From assembly GCA_029565685.1 (NCBI GenBank), contig JAKQNR010000035.1, positions 124,001 to 188,000 on the forward strand: a stretch of DNA of 64,000 nucleotides, read 5' to 3'. The notes beneath the pieces were generated by a model, which made no database searches, had not been told where the DNA came from, and saw only the letters and a program-made list of their open reading frames with translations. Below are positions 24,948 through 33,616 of this stretch, in pieces. Position 1 is the stretch's first letter. Each line of letters opens with the position of its first letter. The stretch is from a bacterium. Its GTDB lineage: Bacteria; Zhuqueibacterota; Zhuqueibacteria; Residuimicrobiales; Residuimicrobiaceae. Position numbers and translations under genes: made by a program.

Positions 24948-27797
24948 TCAAACCACCGTCCAACGGATGGTGAACAGCGGCTGGACATCCACACGCCGGT
25001 CCATGCGTTTTTCCAGCACCTGAATAAGATCATCCCGTTTGATGACGATCTCGTCCTCCACTTCGAAAATCTTTTTTCGCATCAGCCGCTTGCGGCTTTC
25101 CAATTCAGCGATGGTGCGATGCAGGCGGTGCTGTTCCAACGGGGAGAGCTCTTGGCGCGATTGCCGGGTCAAGGCTTTGATCTGCTTTTTTATGTCCGTC
25201 AGCTGACCCTCGGCCGCTGTCACCATGTCGTCAGACCATTTTTCCAGCTTTTCACACTCTTCGAGAAAATAAGCGCGTCCCCGCTCCTGTGAATTTTGAT
25301 TCAATCGGGCGATGGTCAATTGCGCCTCCTGTTGCAGACGATGCTGAATCGCCTCCACCGGCGGTTCCACCGGTTCGGCTTGGCCGCGACAGTAAAAGAG
25401 GTGTTCGCATTGTTCCTGATCCAGCAGCTTGCCGCGGTCGTCTATGGCGCTAAAGATGAGATGATCCTCCGGCTCGATGGATTCGATGTGCAGGTGATAG
25501 AGCGCAAGCCAGCCGCTCTTGCGCTTCAAAGTCTGGACCATCGAGATTTTCACCGGATGGTGGGTGATGTCAAAGGACACACGCGCCGTCGGCGTCGCGA
25601 TCCGCCGACCAGCGTCGAGCACATACTCGCCAAGCGGATGGGACAGGCGGTAGAGATGGATATCGTCCACCGCTTTTTTTTCCTTGGAGATCAGGTGGTA
25701 CCGGCCTGCCGGCGTCGTCGGCAGCGGCGGATCCAGCAGATGCAGCTGCATGGTCTGATCGTCGAACCGCGCTTTCTGCTGCAGTACGCAACGGCTGAGC
25801 TCCCAAAAGTACATGCCCATGCGATTGAGCTGCTGGCGGGCGTCTTCAAGGCGAAGGTGCAGCCGTGATTGCACGTCCTGGTCAAAATGCTCCAGCAGCA
25901 GCCGGCGGGTGTGATCGAGCCGCTGCTGAATGCTCTGCTCCATCTCTTTCTGCAGCGCCTGAAACGCTTCATCGATGGCGTCGCGCGAACGGCACTGCTG
26001 ATAGATGGTTAGAATCCGACGTTCAAAATCCACCCCTGATTCAATGTTGCCAAGAATTTCATCCGAAGCGCCGAACACGCCGTTGAAGAGGTTGAATTTA
26101 TCGGTCAGCAGTTCATAGACGCGCTGATCAGCCAGATTGCGCTCATTGAGAAAGTTGATCACCACCACATCGAATTTCTGGCCGTAGCGGTGGCAGCGGC
26201 CGATACGCTGCTCGATGCGCTGGGGGTTCCAGGGCAGATCATAGTTGATCACCAGCGAGCAGAACTGCAGGTTCAATCCTTCCGCCGCCGCTTCGGTGGC
26301 AATCATGAGGTCGGCCGAATCGCGGAAATGCTCCAGCAGCGCTGTGCGCATGTCCACCGCCCGGTTTCCGGCGGAACGGCCGCTGTCTTTATTGCGCTCG
26401 AGCCAATCGGCGTAGATGGCGTTGGCCGCCTGGTCGTTATTGGCGCCGTTGAACAGCACGAAACGGCCGTCATAACCGTGCCGACTCAAAAAATCGGCGA
26501 TAAAAGACTGGGTGCGGCGGGATTCGGTAAAGATCAAAGCCTTGCGTCGAGCCCCCATCTTATCCAATTCCGCAAATCCCGCTTCCAGAGCCTGCAGCAG
26601 CTTGTCCGCCTTGGCCTCGCCAGGGATGGAGATGGCCTTCTGCAGCAGCCGATCGATCTGACGGATCTCCTCCTGCAAACGCACCGGATCGATGGGCTCG
26701 CCGTTCTTTTCGAGCTCCTCTTCACTCTCCTCGATCAAGTCCGCCTCGATCTCTTCGGAGCGGATAAAGTGGCCGATAAAATCATCCGACGCACCAAAAC
26801 CGTTAGCCAGATTTTCCAAACGCACTTTGATGGCCACCAGAGTCCCGATCACCGCGTGAATGGAAGAAGCCAACAATTTGTGCAGGATCAACGCCATGAG
26901 GTGGCTCTGCTGTTTCGGCACCGCATACACGACCTCCCGGCGGAGAAAATCGGTCAGTGCATCGTGAAGAGACTGCTCCTCATCGTTGGGGTGAAACGGC
27001 AGGGTTATGGCTCGCCGTTCAGTGTATTTTACGTATTCAGAAACCTGGTTGCGCAGCGTCCGCTTGCAGAACAAGGAGAGCCTGTGTTGCAACTCGCTGT
27101 AATCGTCCTCCAGTCCGGCCATCTGATTGCGAAAGGCCTGCAGATCACCGAAGAGGTGGTCGTCGATCAACGAGGCCAGTCCAAAGAGCTCGGTCAAAGA
27201 ATTCTGCAACGGCGTGGCAGTGAGCAATACCTTGCGCCGGCCTTCCAGCGCCCAGCGGATCTCCTGAGCCATCTTGTTCGAGGCCTGAAAGACGTTACGC
27301 AGCTTGTGCGCCTCGTCGATCACCACCAGATCCCAGGGCATGGTGCGAATCTGGGTGCTCTTGCGGCTGGCAAAATGGATGGAGGTAAGCAGCACCTGGG
27401 GCTGATCGAACGGATTGCTGAGACCGCGCAGCTGCGCCTCGCGATACGAGGCGGCGTCGAGGATCATATTGGGCAGATGAAACTTTTCCTGCAGCTCCAG
27501 GCTCCACTGCTTGCGCAGCGAAGCGGGGCAGATGACCAGCAGGCGGCGCTTGCGCTCGGCCCAGAACTGGCACAACAAAAGACCCGCTTCGATGGTTTTG
27601 CCCAACCCCACCTCATCAGCCAGCAGCACGCCTTTGGAAAAAGGCGAACGCAGGGCAAAGAGAGCGGCATCGATCTGGTGCGGGTTCAAATCCACACAGG
27701 CATCAAAGAGCGAAGAGGAAATCTTTTTAACTGTGTCGCCGCTATGATGGCGGGTCAATTCGTAAGCGAAATATTTAGCGTGATACGGAGTCGACAT
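24948..27797 (-). CDS. SNF2-family helicase-like ATPase
   Basis: A 949-residue SF2 protein. Motif I is LADEVGLGKTIEAGLLL, motif II VVIDEAHKLRN, motif III LLTATPLQNSLTEL, and the C-terminal RecA domain carries NLQFCSLVINYDLPW and RIEQRIGRCHRYGQ. A long coiled-coil C-terminal part (QQEAQLTIARLNQNSQE; LIDIKKQIKALTRQ-like) follows. The start at 27797 is preceded by AAGGA. It is RapA/DrmD-like in outline, acting as a dsDNA translocase. No methylase, nuclease or other defence partner is next to it, so a remodelling or defence role cannot be chosen. Confidence 0.9.
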   Translation of the reverse strand: MSTPYHAKYFAYELTRHHSGDTVKKISSSLFDACVDLNPHQIDAALFALRSPFSKGVLLADEVGLGKTIEAGLLLCQFWAERKRRLLVICPASLRKQWSLELQEKFHLPNMILDAASYREAQLRGLSNPFDQPQVLLTSIHFASRKSTQIRTMPWDLVVIDEAHKLRNVFQASNKMAQEIRWALEGRRKVLLTATPLQNSLTELFGLASLIDDHLFGDLQAFRNQMAGLEDDYSELQHRLSLFCKRTLRNQVSEYVKYTERRAITLPFHPNDEEQSLHDALTDFLRREVVYAVPKQQSHLMALILHKLLASSIHAVIGTLVAIKVRLENLANGFGASDDFIGHFIRSEEIEADLIEESEEELEKNGEPIDPVRLQEEIRQIDRLLQKAISIPGEAKADKLLQALEAGFAELDKMGARRKALIFTESRRTQSFIADFLSRHGYDGRFVLFNGANNDQAANAIYADWLERNKDSGRSAGNRAVDMRTALLEHFRDSADLMIATEAAAEGLNLQFCSLVINYDLPWNPQRIEQRIGRCHRYGQKFDVVVINFLNERNLADQRVYELLTDKFNLFNGVFGASDEILGNIESGVDFERRILTIYQQCRSRDAIDEAFQALQKEMEQSIQQRLDHTRRLLLEHFDQDVQSRLHLRLEDARQQLNRMGMYFWELSRCVLQQKARFDDQTMQLHLLDPPLPTTPAGRYHLISKEKKAVDDIHLYRLSHPLGEYVLDAGRRIATPTARVSFDITHHPVKISMVQTLKRKSGWLALYHLHIESIEPEDHLIFSAIDDRGKLLDQEQCEHLFYCRGQAEPVEPPVEAIQHRLQQEAQLTIARLNQNSQERGRAYFLEECEKLEKWSDDMVTAAEGQLTDIKKQIKALTRQSRQELSPLEQHRLHRTIAELESRKRLMRKKIFEVEDEIVIKRDDLIQVLEKRMDRRVDVQPLFTIRWTVV

Positions 27798-27903
27798 GGT
27801 TCCTTGAGTCATACTGTAAATGCGCATGAAGCGATCTGATAACCGCAACGGACTGCATCGATGACGCCGCGAGTCGCCTCTTGGTGCAGCAGCGGCAACG
27901 GCC

Positions 27904-30288
27904 TCATTCCTCCGGCTCGATTATTCTCCATTCATGTATGCCGGCGGACCATTGGTCCTGCAGCTTGACCAGCAACCGCAGCTCTGTGGTGGCGATCGGG
28001 GAGAACGTGACGGTGTTCCAGCCATCAAGGAGCACGCTGTAGCGGTTGTCTGCTGCCACGGCTTTCCACGTATCGCCCTGAAAATATTCGATTCGCCAGT
28101 CGACCGGCGGACGGCATTCGCCGCGGCCGGTGTCGTCGAACCAGTAGAGCTGACAGCCGGCGATGCGCACCGGCTGCGGCCATTGATAGCGCACCCACTC
28201 CTCGCCGCCCTTGTGCGGCCAGAAATGGCACAATTGCCCCGTGTGGTCGGAGGATCGTTTCGGCTCGATTCCGTCTTTAATCCCCTGCAGCCGGCTGCCG
28301 CTGCCGATGTAGGAGGCGGTGACCACTGCGTTTCTCTCCATGCCGCCGACAGCCGCGGGCGGCATGGCCTGCGGCAGCCAAACCATCATGGCTCCAGGAG
28401 CACGATTATCCCAGACAAAATAAGGGACCGCTTTCACCTCCACCTGCCGCGGGGACGGCATGGCCTGATAGAGTTTGCCCTTCCAGGACAGGCTGTCGGT
28501 TGAAAGGCCTTTGCCTTTCAGTATCATCATGCCGTTGAACAAAGAGGGATCCCACTCGGCGGTCAGCGGACAGGTTGGCGGTAAAAAAATCGAAGCGAGC
28601 TTCGCAGCGTGATCACAGGCTTCCAGACAATAGACCAAAGGACCGCGCTGGAACGCCGTGCGTCCGGCGTCCGCTTGAACCTGAGGATGCGCAATCATAC
28701 GACGCACCGGCATGTCCAGGTTCAACTCCACTTCGTCACCAGACTGCCACGTCCTATCCAGCACATAGTAGCCTTTGTCCATAGGCGGAGCCACTGCTTT
28801 TCCGTTCACATGGACCGTCGCCTGGTCGCACCAGCCGGGCTTGCGCAAGCGAAGCGCAAAGGCAAGGGGCTTTTCCGGGGACGGCTTGATCCGCACACGG
28901 CCGTCCCACGGATAGTTGCCAAGGACTTGCACCCACAGCCGGCCTTTTGGGAAAATCACCTGGATCCGCCCTTGCAGGTATAGATTCATCCATAGCGAAT
29001 GATCATCCTGCGCACACACATAGCCGCCCAATGAGGCTACGGTGCGAGCGACGTTCGGCGGACAGCAGGCGCAGCCGAACCATGGGGAACGGTGCTGGCC
29101 GCCGTCGCTTTCCAGACGGTTGACGTAAAAAAACGTTTTACCGTCCTGAGAAACACCGCTGAGCATGCCGTTATACAGACAGCGTTCCACAACATCGGCA
29201 TAGCGGCTGTCGCCGTACAACAGCGCCAACCGATGGTTCCATTGCGCCAGCGCGATGGTGGCGCAGGTCTCCTGATAAGCGGTCAGATTGGGCAGATCGT
29301 AGTCTACGGTAAATCCCTCGTTATGACTGGAAGGACCGATGCCGCCGGTGATATACTGGTTGCGCTCGATGGTGTTGCGCCATACGCGTTGAATCATTTT
29401 AAGCAGGGCGGCGTCATCGGTAACCGCAGCCACATCGGTGGCGCCTGAGAGCAGATAACAGGCGCGCACCGCGTGGCCTTTGATGGTGCGATGCTCGCAT
29501 AGGGGCATGTCATCCTGCCAGTAAGAGCCATCGTACTCCGCCTCCGGGGTTTGATGCTCACGGGCGAAAAAGTGAATGCCGCGGTTCTCGATAAAAAAGC
29601 GCGCCAGATCAAAATAGCGCTGCTGCCCGGTCACGCGCCACAGTTTGATCAGCGCCAGTTCGATCTCGGGATGGCCGGGATAACCCATCCGTTGACCTGG
29701 CCCGGGTCCAAACAGCGAGCAGATGTGATCGGCGAATCGAGTTGCCACGCGCAACAGCGTGCGCTTGCCGGTGGCTTGATAATGGGCCACAGCCGCCTCA
29801 AAAAGATGGCCGGCGCAATAAAGCTCGTGATGATCGCGCAAATTCGTCCAGCGCTGGTCCGGCTTGTTGACCGTGTAATAGGTGTTGAGATAACCATCTT
29901 TTTGCTGAGCGGCCGCGATCCGACGAATGATGGCATCGATCTTTTTTTGCAGTGCGGCATCCGGATGGGCGGCCAGTGAATAGGAAGCGGCCTCCAGAGC
30001 CTTGTAGAGATCTGAATCCATATAAACCGGCCCGTTATAGCCTTTGCGTTTGCCTTCAGCCGCCAGATCGAAATTAATCAGATTGCCTGATTTGTCCAGC
30101 ATCTCCAAATTAATGGGAATGGAAGCCGTACGATTGATCTCCTGCCGCGGCGCCCAGAATGAATCCTCGATATGCACCTGGGTAAAGGGCACAGCGGATA
30201 ATTTGAGCAGCGGGGCTTCTGCCGCCGGCGACAGAGAAGCGAACAGAATCATTCCCGCGCAACAAAGAAGAGAAGGTGATTGAACCAT
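27904..30288 (-). CDS. Secreted GH127 beta-L-arabinofuranosidase-like protein
   Basis: A 794-residue protein with a signal peptide (SLLCCAGMILFASLSPAAEA). The (alpha/alpha)6 barrel has DSFWAPRQEINR and GYLNTYY. The zinc/nucleophile site of the family is visible as YQETCATIALAQWNHRL near residue 339 (Glu and Cys) and WFGCACCPPNVAR near residue 408 (Cys-Cys), where a Cys acts as nucleophile. Beta domains follow, and the last 150 residues (GSRLQGIKDGIEP ... WRIEYFQGDTWK) resemble a discoidin/F5-8-type carbohydrate-binding module. It should release beta-L-arabinofuranose. The start ATG 30288 is preceded by AAGG. Confidence 0.92.
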   Translation of the reverse strand: MVQSPSLLCCAGMILFASLSPAAEAPLLKLSAVPFTQVHIEDSFWAPRQEINRTASIPINLEMLDKSGNLINFDLAAEGKRKGYNGPVYMDSDLYKALEAASYSLAAHPDAALQKKIDAIIRRIAAAQQKDGYLNTYYTVNKPDQRWTNLRDHHELYCAGHLFEAAVAHYQATGKRTLLRVATRFADHICSLFGPGPGQRMGYPGHPEIELALIKLWRVTGQQRYFDLARFFIENRGIHFFAREHQTPEAEYDGSYWQDDMPLCEHRTIKGHAVRACYLLSGATDVAAVTDDAALLKMIQRVWRNTIERNQYITGGIGPSSHNEGFTVDYDLPNLTAYQETCATIALAQWNHRLALLYGDSRYADVVERCLYNGMLSGVSQDGKTFFYVNRLESDGGQHRSPWFGCACCPPNVARTVASLGGYVCAQDDHSLWMNLYLQGRIQVIFPKGRLWVQVLGNYPWDGRVRIKPSPEKPLAFALRLRKPGWCDQATVHVNGKAVAPPMDKGYYVLDRTWQSGDEVELNLDMPVRRMIAHPQVQADAGRTAFQRGPLVYCLEACDHAAKLASIFLPPTCPLTAEWDPSLFNGMMILKGKGLSTDSLSWKGKLYQAMPSPRQVEVKAVPYFVWDNRAPGAMMVWLPQAMPPAAVGGMERNAVVTASYIGSGSRLQGIKDGIEPKRSSDHTGQLCHFWPHKGGEEWVRYQWPQPVRIAGCQLYWFDDTGRGECRPPVDWRIEYFQGDTWKAVAADNRYSVLLDGWNTVTFSPIATTELRLLVKLQDQWSAGIHEWRIIEPEE

Positions 30289-30396
30289 GCGGATTGCCTT
30301 TCTACACTGGTTACAGCGAACAGGGACCATCGATCAGGTGGACCTGAACTATCCTGCCGGCGATGGCCGAGTGGAAGCAAAAAAACGAATCATCCA

Positions 30397-31446
30397 TCAA
30401 ACCGCGCCATAATCCCACACGGTTTCCAGCATCGCGCGATAATTCTCCGGCCGTACATAGTTGGGGATGGTGTTGCCGGAACCTACGCAATAGCCCCCGC
30501 CCGGACCGAGCGCACCGATCAGCCGCTTGGTTTCCGCTGCCACGGCGTCCGCCGTGCCGCGCGCCAGCAGATCCACGTCCACGTTGCCGATGAGCGCCAG
30601 GCGATCGCCGTACCGCTGCTTCACTTCGACGATATCCCAGGCTTTGGGCTCGATGGGCTGCAGCGCGGTGACGCCGGTGGCCAACAACGCTTCCATCACC
30701 TCCCACAGTTTGCCGTCGCTGTGATAAATAAAAGGAAAACCTCGGTGCGCACATAATCGGCCGATTTTTTTCATCCAAGGAAACAGGTACTTGTGAAATA
30801 TCGCGGGGGCGGCCATGAGACCGGTCTGATAGGCGATATCGTCGCTGTAGAACAAACCGCCGACTATGTCGAACTGGGCCATGCGTTCAAACAGCTCATA
30901 AACGATCGCGCCGATGCGTTCGAAAACCGCTCCCACCAGTTCCTCATCCTCTACGCATGCAAAGCAAAAGGTCTCGAACCCCATGAACTCCCAGGTAAAG
31001 GTAAAAATATCGCCGTACTGACCGATGACCCGCATTTCCGGCGGCAGCAGGCGCTCGGCTTGTTCAAAGAGGAGAAAAAGGTCATCCTTAACGCTGGGAA
31101 ACTGAAATTGTTCAAAAGCCTCCCAGGTCGAAATGATCCCCTTGCCCTCGCTGCCCCATTTGCGCGCCCGGTCCTGCCCGCTGGCTTCGCTGTGACGAAA
31201 CCCGCCGGCTGGGACCAGACCGGCCGGATTCATGTCGATGACCGGTGACAGCTTGATGTAATCATAGCCAGCGCAGCGGAAAAAATCGATCCGGTCCTTC
31301 AGGGTGTTGACCGGTCGGCCGAGGAAATGCCCCATGATGCCTTCGTCTATGCCCAATTCCAGGACCGGGATGCGATCCGCCTGTTGAAGCGACAGGGTCT
31401 TTCGCAATCGGTCAAAGTCCGGTTGATATGGGGCAAAGCGGGGCAT
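30397..31446 (-). CDS. URO-D/MtaA superfamily protein, non-HemE
   Basis: A 349-residue TIM-barrel protein of the uroporphyrinogen decarboxylase superfamily. It lacks the HemE N-terminal signature (RAPxWxMRQAGR); it starts PDFDRLRKTLSLQQADRIPVLE instead. The MtaA-type zinc ligand motif HxC is replaced by H242-S-D244 in FIYHSDGKLW, and the later Cys site reads GGGYCVGSGNTIPNY. It is therefore neither a clear HemE nor a standard corrinoid methyltransferase. The start at 31446 has AAGGAG seven bases before it. It lies 108 bases downstream of nothing but the GH127 start, on the same strand, and may act in the same sugar pathway; function unknown. Confidence 0.85.
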   Translation of the reverse strand: MPRFAPYQPDFDRLRKTLSLQQADRIPVLELGIDEGIMGHFLGRPVNTLKDRIDFFRCAGYDYIKLSPVIDMNPAGLVPAGGFRHSEASGQDRARKWGSEGKGIISTWEAFEQFQFPSVKDDLFLLFEQAERLLPPEMRVIGQYGDIFTFTWEFMGFETFCFACVEDEELVGAVFERIGAIVYELFERMAQFDIVGGLFYSDDIAYQTGLMAAPAIFHKYLFPWMKKIGRLCAHRGFPFIYHSDGKLWEVMEALLATGVTALQPIEPKAWDIVEVKQRYGDRLALIGNVDVDLLARGTADAVAAETKRLIGALGPGGGYCVGSGNTIPNYVRPENYRAMLETVWDYGAV

Positions 31447-31710
31447 ACCGTCTCCTTTCTGCAAGCGCTGAATATGGAGAAAAACAGGGAGGGGATAGCC
31501 AGGGCGTGCCCATCGAACCAGGAGCCTTGCCTTCACCCCTTTATCCGGCTTTAGCAAAACGCGTCCGATGAACAGAACCTGGCGCGCTCTTGTACCATCC
31601 CGTCAGGTGTAAAGAGCAACGGTTGCGAACAGTCTGGAGAATCGGAGCCACCCGACTTTTACGACGCGCTCATCGCCCTCATTCACGGGTCGAAAAAAAA
31701 ATGAATCCCG

Positions 31711-32622
31711 CTAAAGAAGAGCCGGTATCTCTTGCACGGTGTTCACCAGCGTGCCGATCCCCTCGATGGTGGCTTCAATGACGTCGCCAGCTGCGATCGG
31801 CAGCGTGCCTTCGGGCGTGCCGGTGCAAATAATGTCGCCCGGCTCCAGTGTGATGCAGCGTGAGATATGGCTGATGAGCGTCGGAATCTTGAACACCATA
31901 TCTCCGCTATTGGCTTTTTGTCTGGTCTCGCCGTTGACTTTCAGCTCCATCTCCAGGTTATGCGGGTCAGGCACTGCGTCGGCAGGCAGCAGGCACGGGC
32001 CCATGGGACAAAAGGTGTCCATGCCTTTGGACAGGGTCCAGGGCTTGCCGGTCTTGATATCCTGTATTTGCATCTCGCGGGCGGTGACGTCGTTGGCAAT
32101 AGTGTAACCGGCGACATAGTCCATGGCCTTATCCTCGGTCACTCGCCGCGCTTTGCGCCCCATTACCACCGCCAGCTCCAGCTCGTGATCCACCCGGCCG
32201 ATGCCGGCTGGAATCTCCACCACTCCCCGATGCGGCAGAAGGCTGGAGGGAAGTTTGGCAAAAAACATGGGCTTGTCCGGCACCTGGCTTTTCCACTCCT
32301 TGGCATGAGCCGCATAGTTGCGTCCCAGGCAGATGATCTTGGACGGCCGCGAAACCGGCACTTGCACGACAAAATCATTCTCCAGCCGAAGATCCTTGAG
32401 CGGGCGGAACCCTTTCACCGTCTCGATGACCTCCACCAGGGTTTCGTCGGAAAAATAATCCAATTCGACCATCAGCTGCAAAAACGGCAGATCCGGCGCT
32501 TGTTTAAAGCTTTTGTATTCGATGTAATACCGCCATATCTGCGAAAAATTGAATTTTCCTTCAGGCGTCTCTACGCCAATGCGGGGTTCGCCCTTAGCCG
32601 TGGTATAGGCAAAAGCCTTCAT
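31711..32622 (-). CDS. Fumarylacetoacetate hydrolase (FAH)-family protein
   Basis: A 303-residue protein. The C-terminal FAH fold begins with SKIICLGRNYAAHAKEW, then GRVDHELELAVVMGRKA, whose acidic residues bind the metal, then AGYTIANDVTARE and TLEPGDIICTGTPEG. Family members hydrolyse or decarboxylate 2-oxo acids, including products of sugar-acid or aromatic breakdown. An N-terminal helical region of about 90 residues precedes the core. The start has ATAGGAG upstream, and mazG ends only eight bases before it, so the two are co-transcribed. Confidence 0.9.
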   Translation of the reverse strand: MKAFAYTTAKGEPRIGVETPEGKFNFSQIWRYYIEYKSFKQAPDLPFLQLMVELDYFSDETLVEVIETVKGFRPLKDLRLENDFVVQVPVSRPSKIICLGRNYAAHAKEWKSQVPDKPMFFAKLPSSLLPHRGVVEIPAGIGRVDHELELAVVMGRKARRVTEDKAMDYVAGYTIANDVTAREMQIQDIKTGKPWTLSKGMDTFCPMGPCLLPADAVPDPHNLEMELKVNGETRQKANSGDMVFKIPTLISHISRCITLEPGDIICTGTPEGTLPIAAGDVIEATIEGIGTLVNTVQEIPALL

Positions 32623-32630
32623 AAGAACTC

Positions 32631-33419
32631 CTATCGCTGCTTTTCCTGTTGTTTGATCGCAATCCACACCGCGTCCAGCTCAGCCAGGCCCGCCTGCGTC
32701 ATGGATTGCCCGCGGCGGCGGAATTCCTCCTCCACCTGGGTGAACCGGCGGGTGAATTTTTCAATCGTGCGGCGCAGCGCGTCCTCGGGATTTGTCCGCA
32801 AAAACCGGGACACATTGACCACGGAGAACAACAGATCGCCCAGTTCTTCCTCCACCCGATCCGGCAAACCCTTGTCCACTGCTTCGCGCAACTCGGCGAT
32901 CTCCTCCTGGATCTTGTCCCACACCGGCGTCACTTCCGGCCAATCGAATCCCACGGTCGCTGCCTTGTTCTGAATGCGATAGGCGCGCAGGAGAGCCGGC
33001 AATTCCCGCGGCACGCCGCTGATGGCCGAGCGCTTGCCCTCCTTTTTCATCTTGGTTTGTTCCCAATGAACGACCTGCTCATCGGCGGTTTTGATGTCCA
33101 CATTTCCGAACACATGCGGATGACGGCGGATGAGCTTGTCGTTGATGCTGCGCACCACCTCCTCCATGGTAAAAGCGCCCGCTTCAGCGGCTATCTGCGC
33201 GTGAAAGACAATCTGCAGCAGCAGATCCCCCAGCTCGCCCGGCAGTTCTTCCAGGCGGCCCTCGTCGATGGTTTCAATGACCTCATAGGCCTCTTCAAGC
33301 AGATGCTGCCGCAACGAGGAATGGGTTTGCTCGCGATCCCAGGGACAGCCGTTCTCACTGCGCAGTGCGGCCATGATCTCCAGCAGCCGGGAAAATGCGT
33401 TATCGATGGTTTGAGACAA
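32631..33419 (-). CDS. mazG: Nucleoside triphosphate pyrophosphohydrolase MazG
   Basis: Two tandem MazG domains are visible: GCPWDREQTHSSLRQHLLEEAYEV with ELPGELGDLLLQIVFH, and WDKIQEEIAELREAV with VEEELGDLLFSVVNVSRFLR. The paired ExxE ... ExxD motifs bind magnesium. The enzyme hydrolyses (d)NTPs to monophosphates. Start choice: the ATG at 33434 has no ribosome site, while AGGAGG sits just before a TTG at 33419, which I prefer (262 residues). It is divergent from metH across about 200 bases. Confidence 0.92.
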   Translation of the reverse strand: MSQTIDNAFSRLLEIMAALRSENGCPWDREQTHSSLRQHLLEEAYEVIETIDEGRLEELPGELGDLLLQIVFHAQIAAEAGAFTMEEVVRSINDKLIRRHPHVFGNVDIKTADEQVVHWEQTKMKKEGKRSAISGVPRELPALLRAYRIQNKAATVGFDWPEVTPVWDKIQEEIAELREAVDKGLPDRVEEELGDLLFSVVNVSRFLRTNPEDALRRTIEKFTRRFTQVEEEFRRRGQSMTQAGLAELDAVWIAIKQQEKQR

Positions 33420-33616
33420 AAGTCCTCCTGTCATGGATAAAATCAGGCATATGTTAGGACAGCCGGAGGAAAAAACCAAGCTTTTTTTATGCCAGTGCAA
33501 CAAAAGCCTCGGGACGCAGACAAGTCGTCCACCCGGGTCATCGCCGGATAAAATCTCCTTCTTTGAAAGAAAAATATTTTTTATATTTCTGGCATTCAAC
33601 TGATTATGAGGCTCGC

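Noticed and set aside
24948-27797. DISARM or another known defence system
   Set aside because: Only a SNF2 helicase is present; no methylase, nuclease or other partner lies beside it.
30397-31446. HemE (heme biosynthesis)
   Set aside because: The N-terminal HemE signature is missing and no other heme genes are near.
33435-33616. Possible cobalamin or SAM riboswitch before metH
   Set aside because: I could not find the conserved B12-box or SAM-box core in this short divergent leader.
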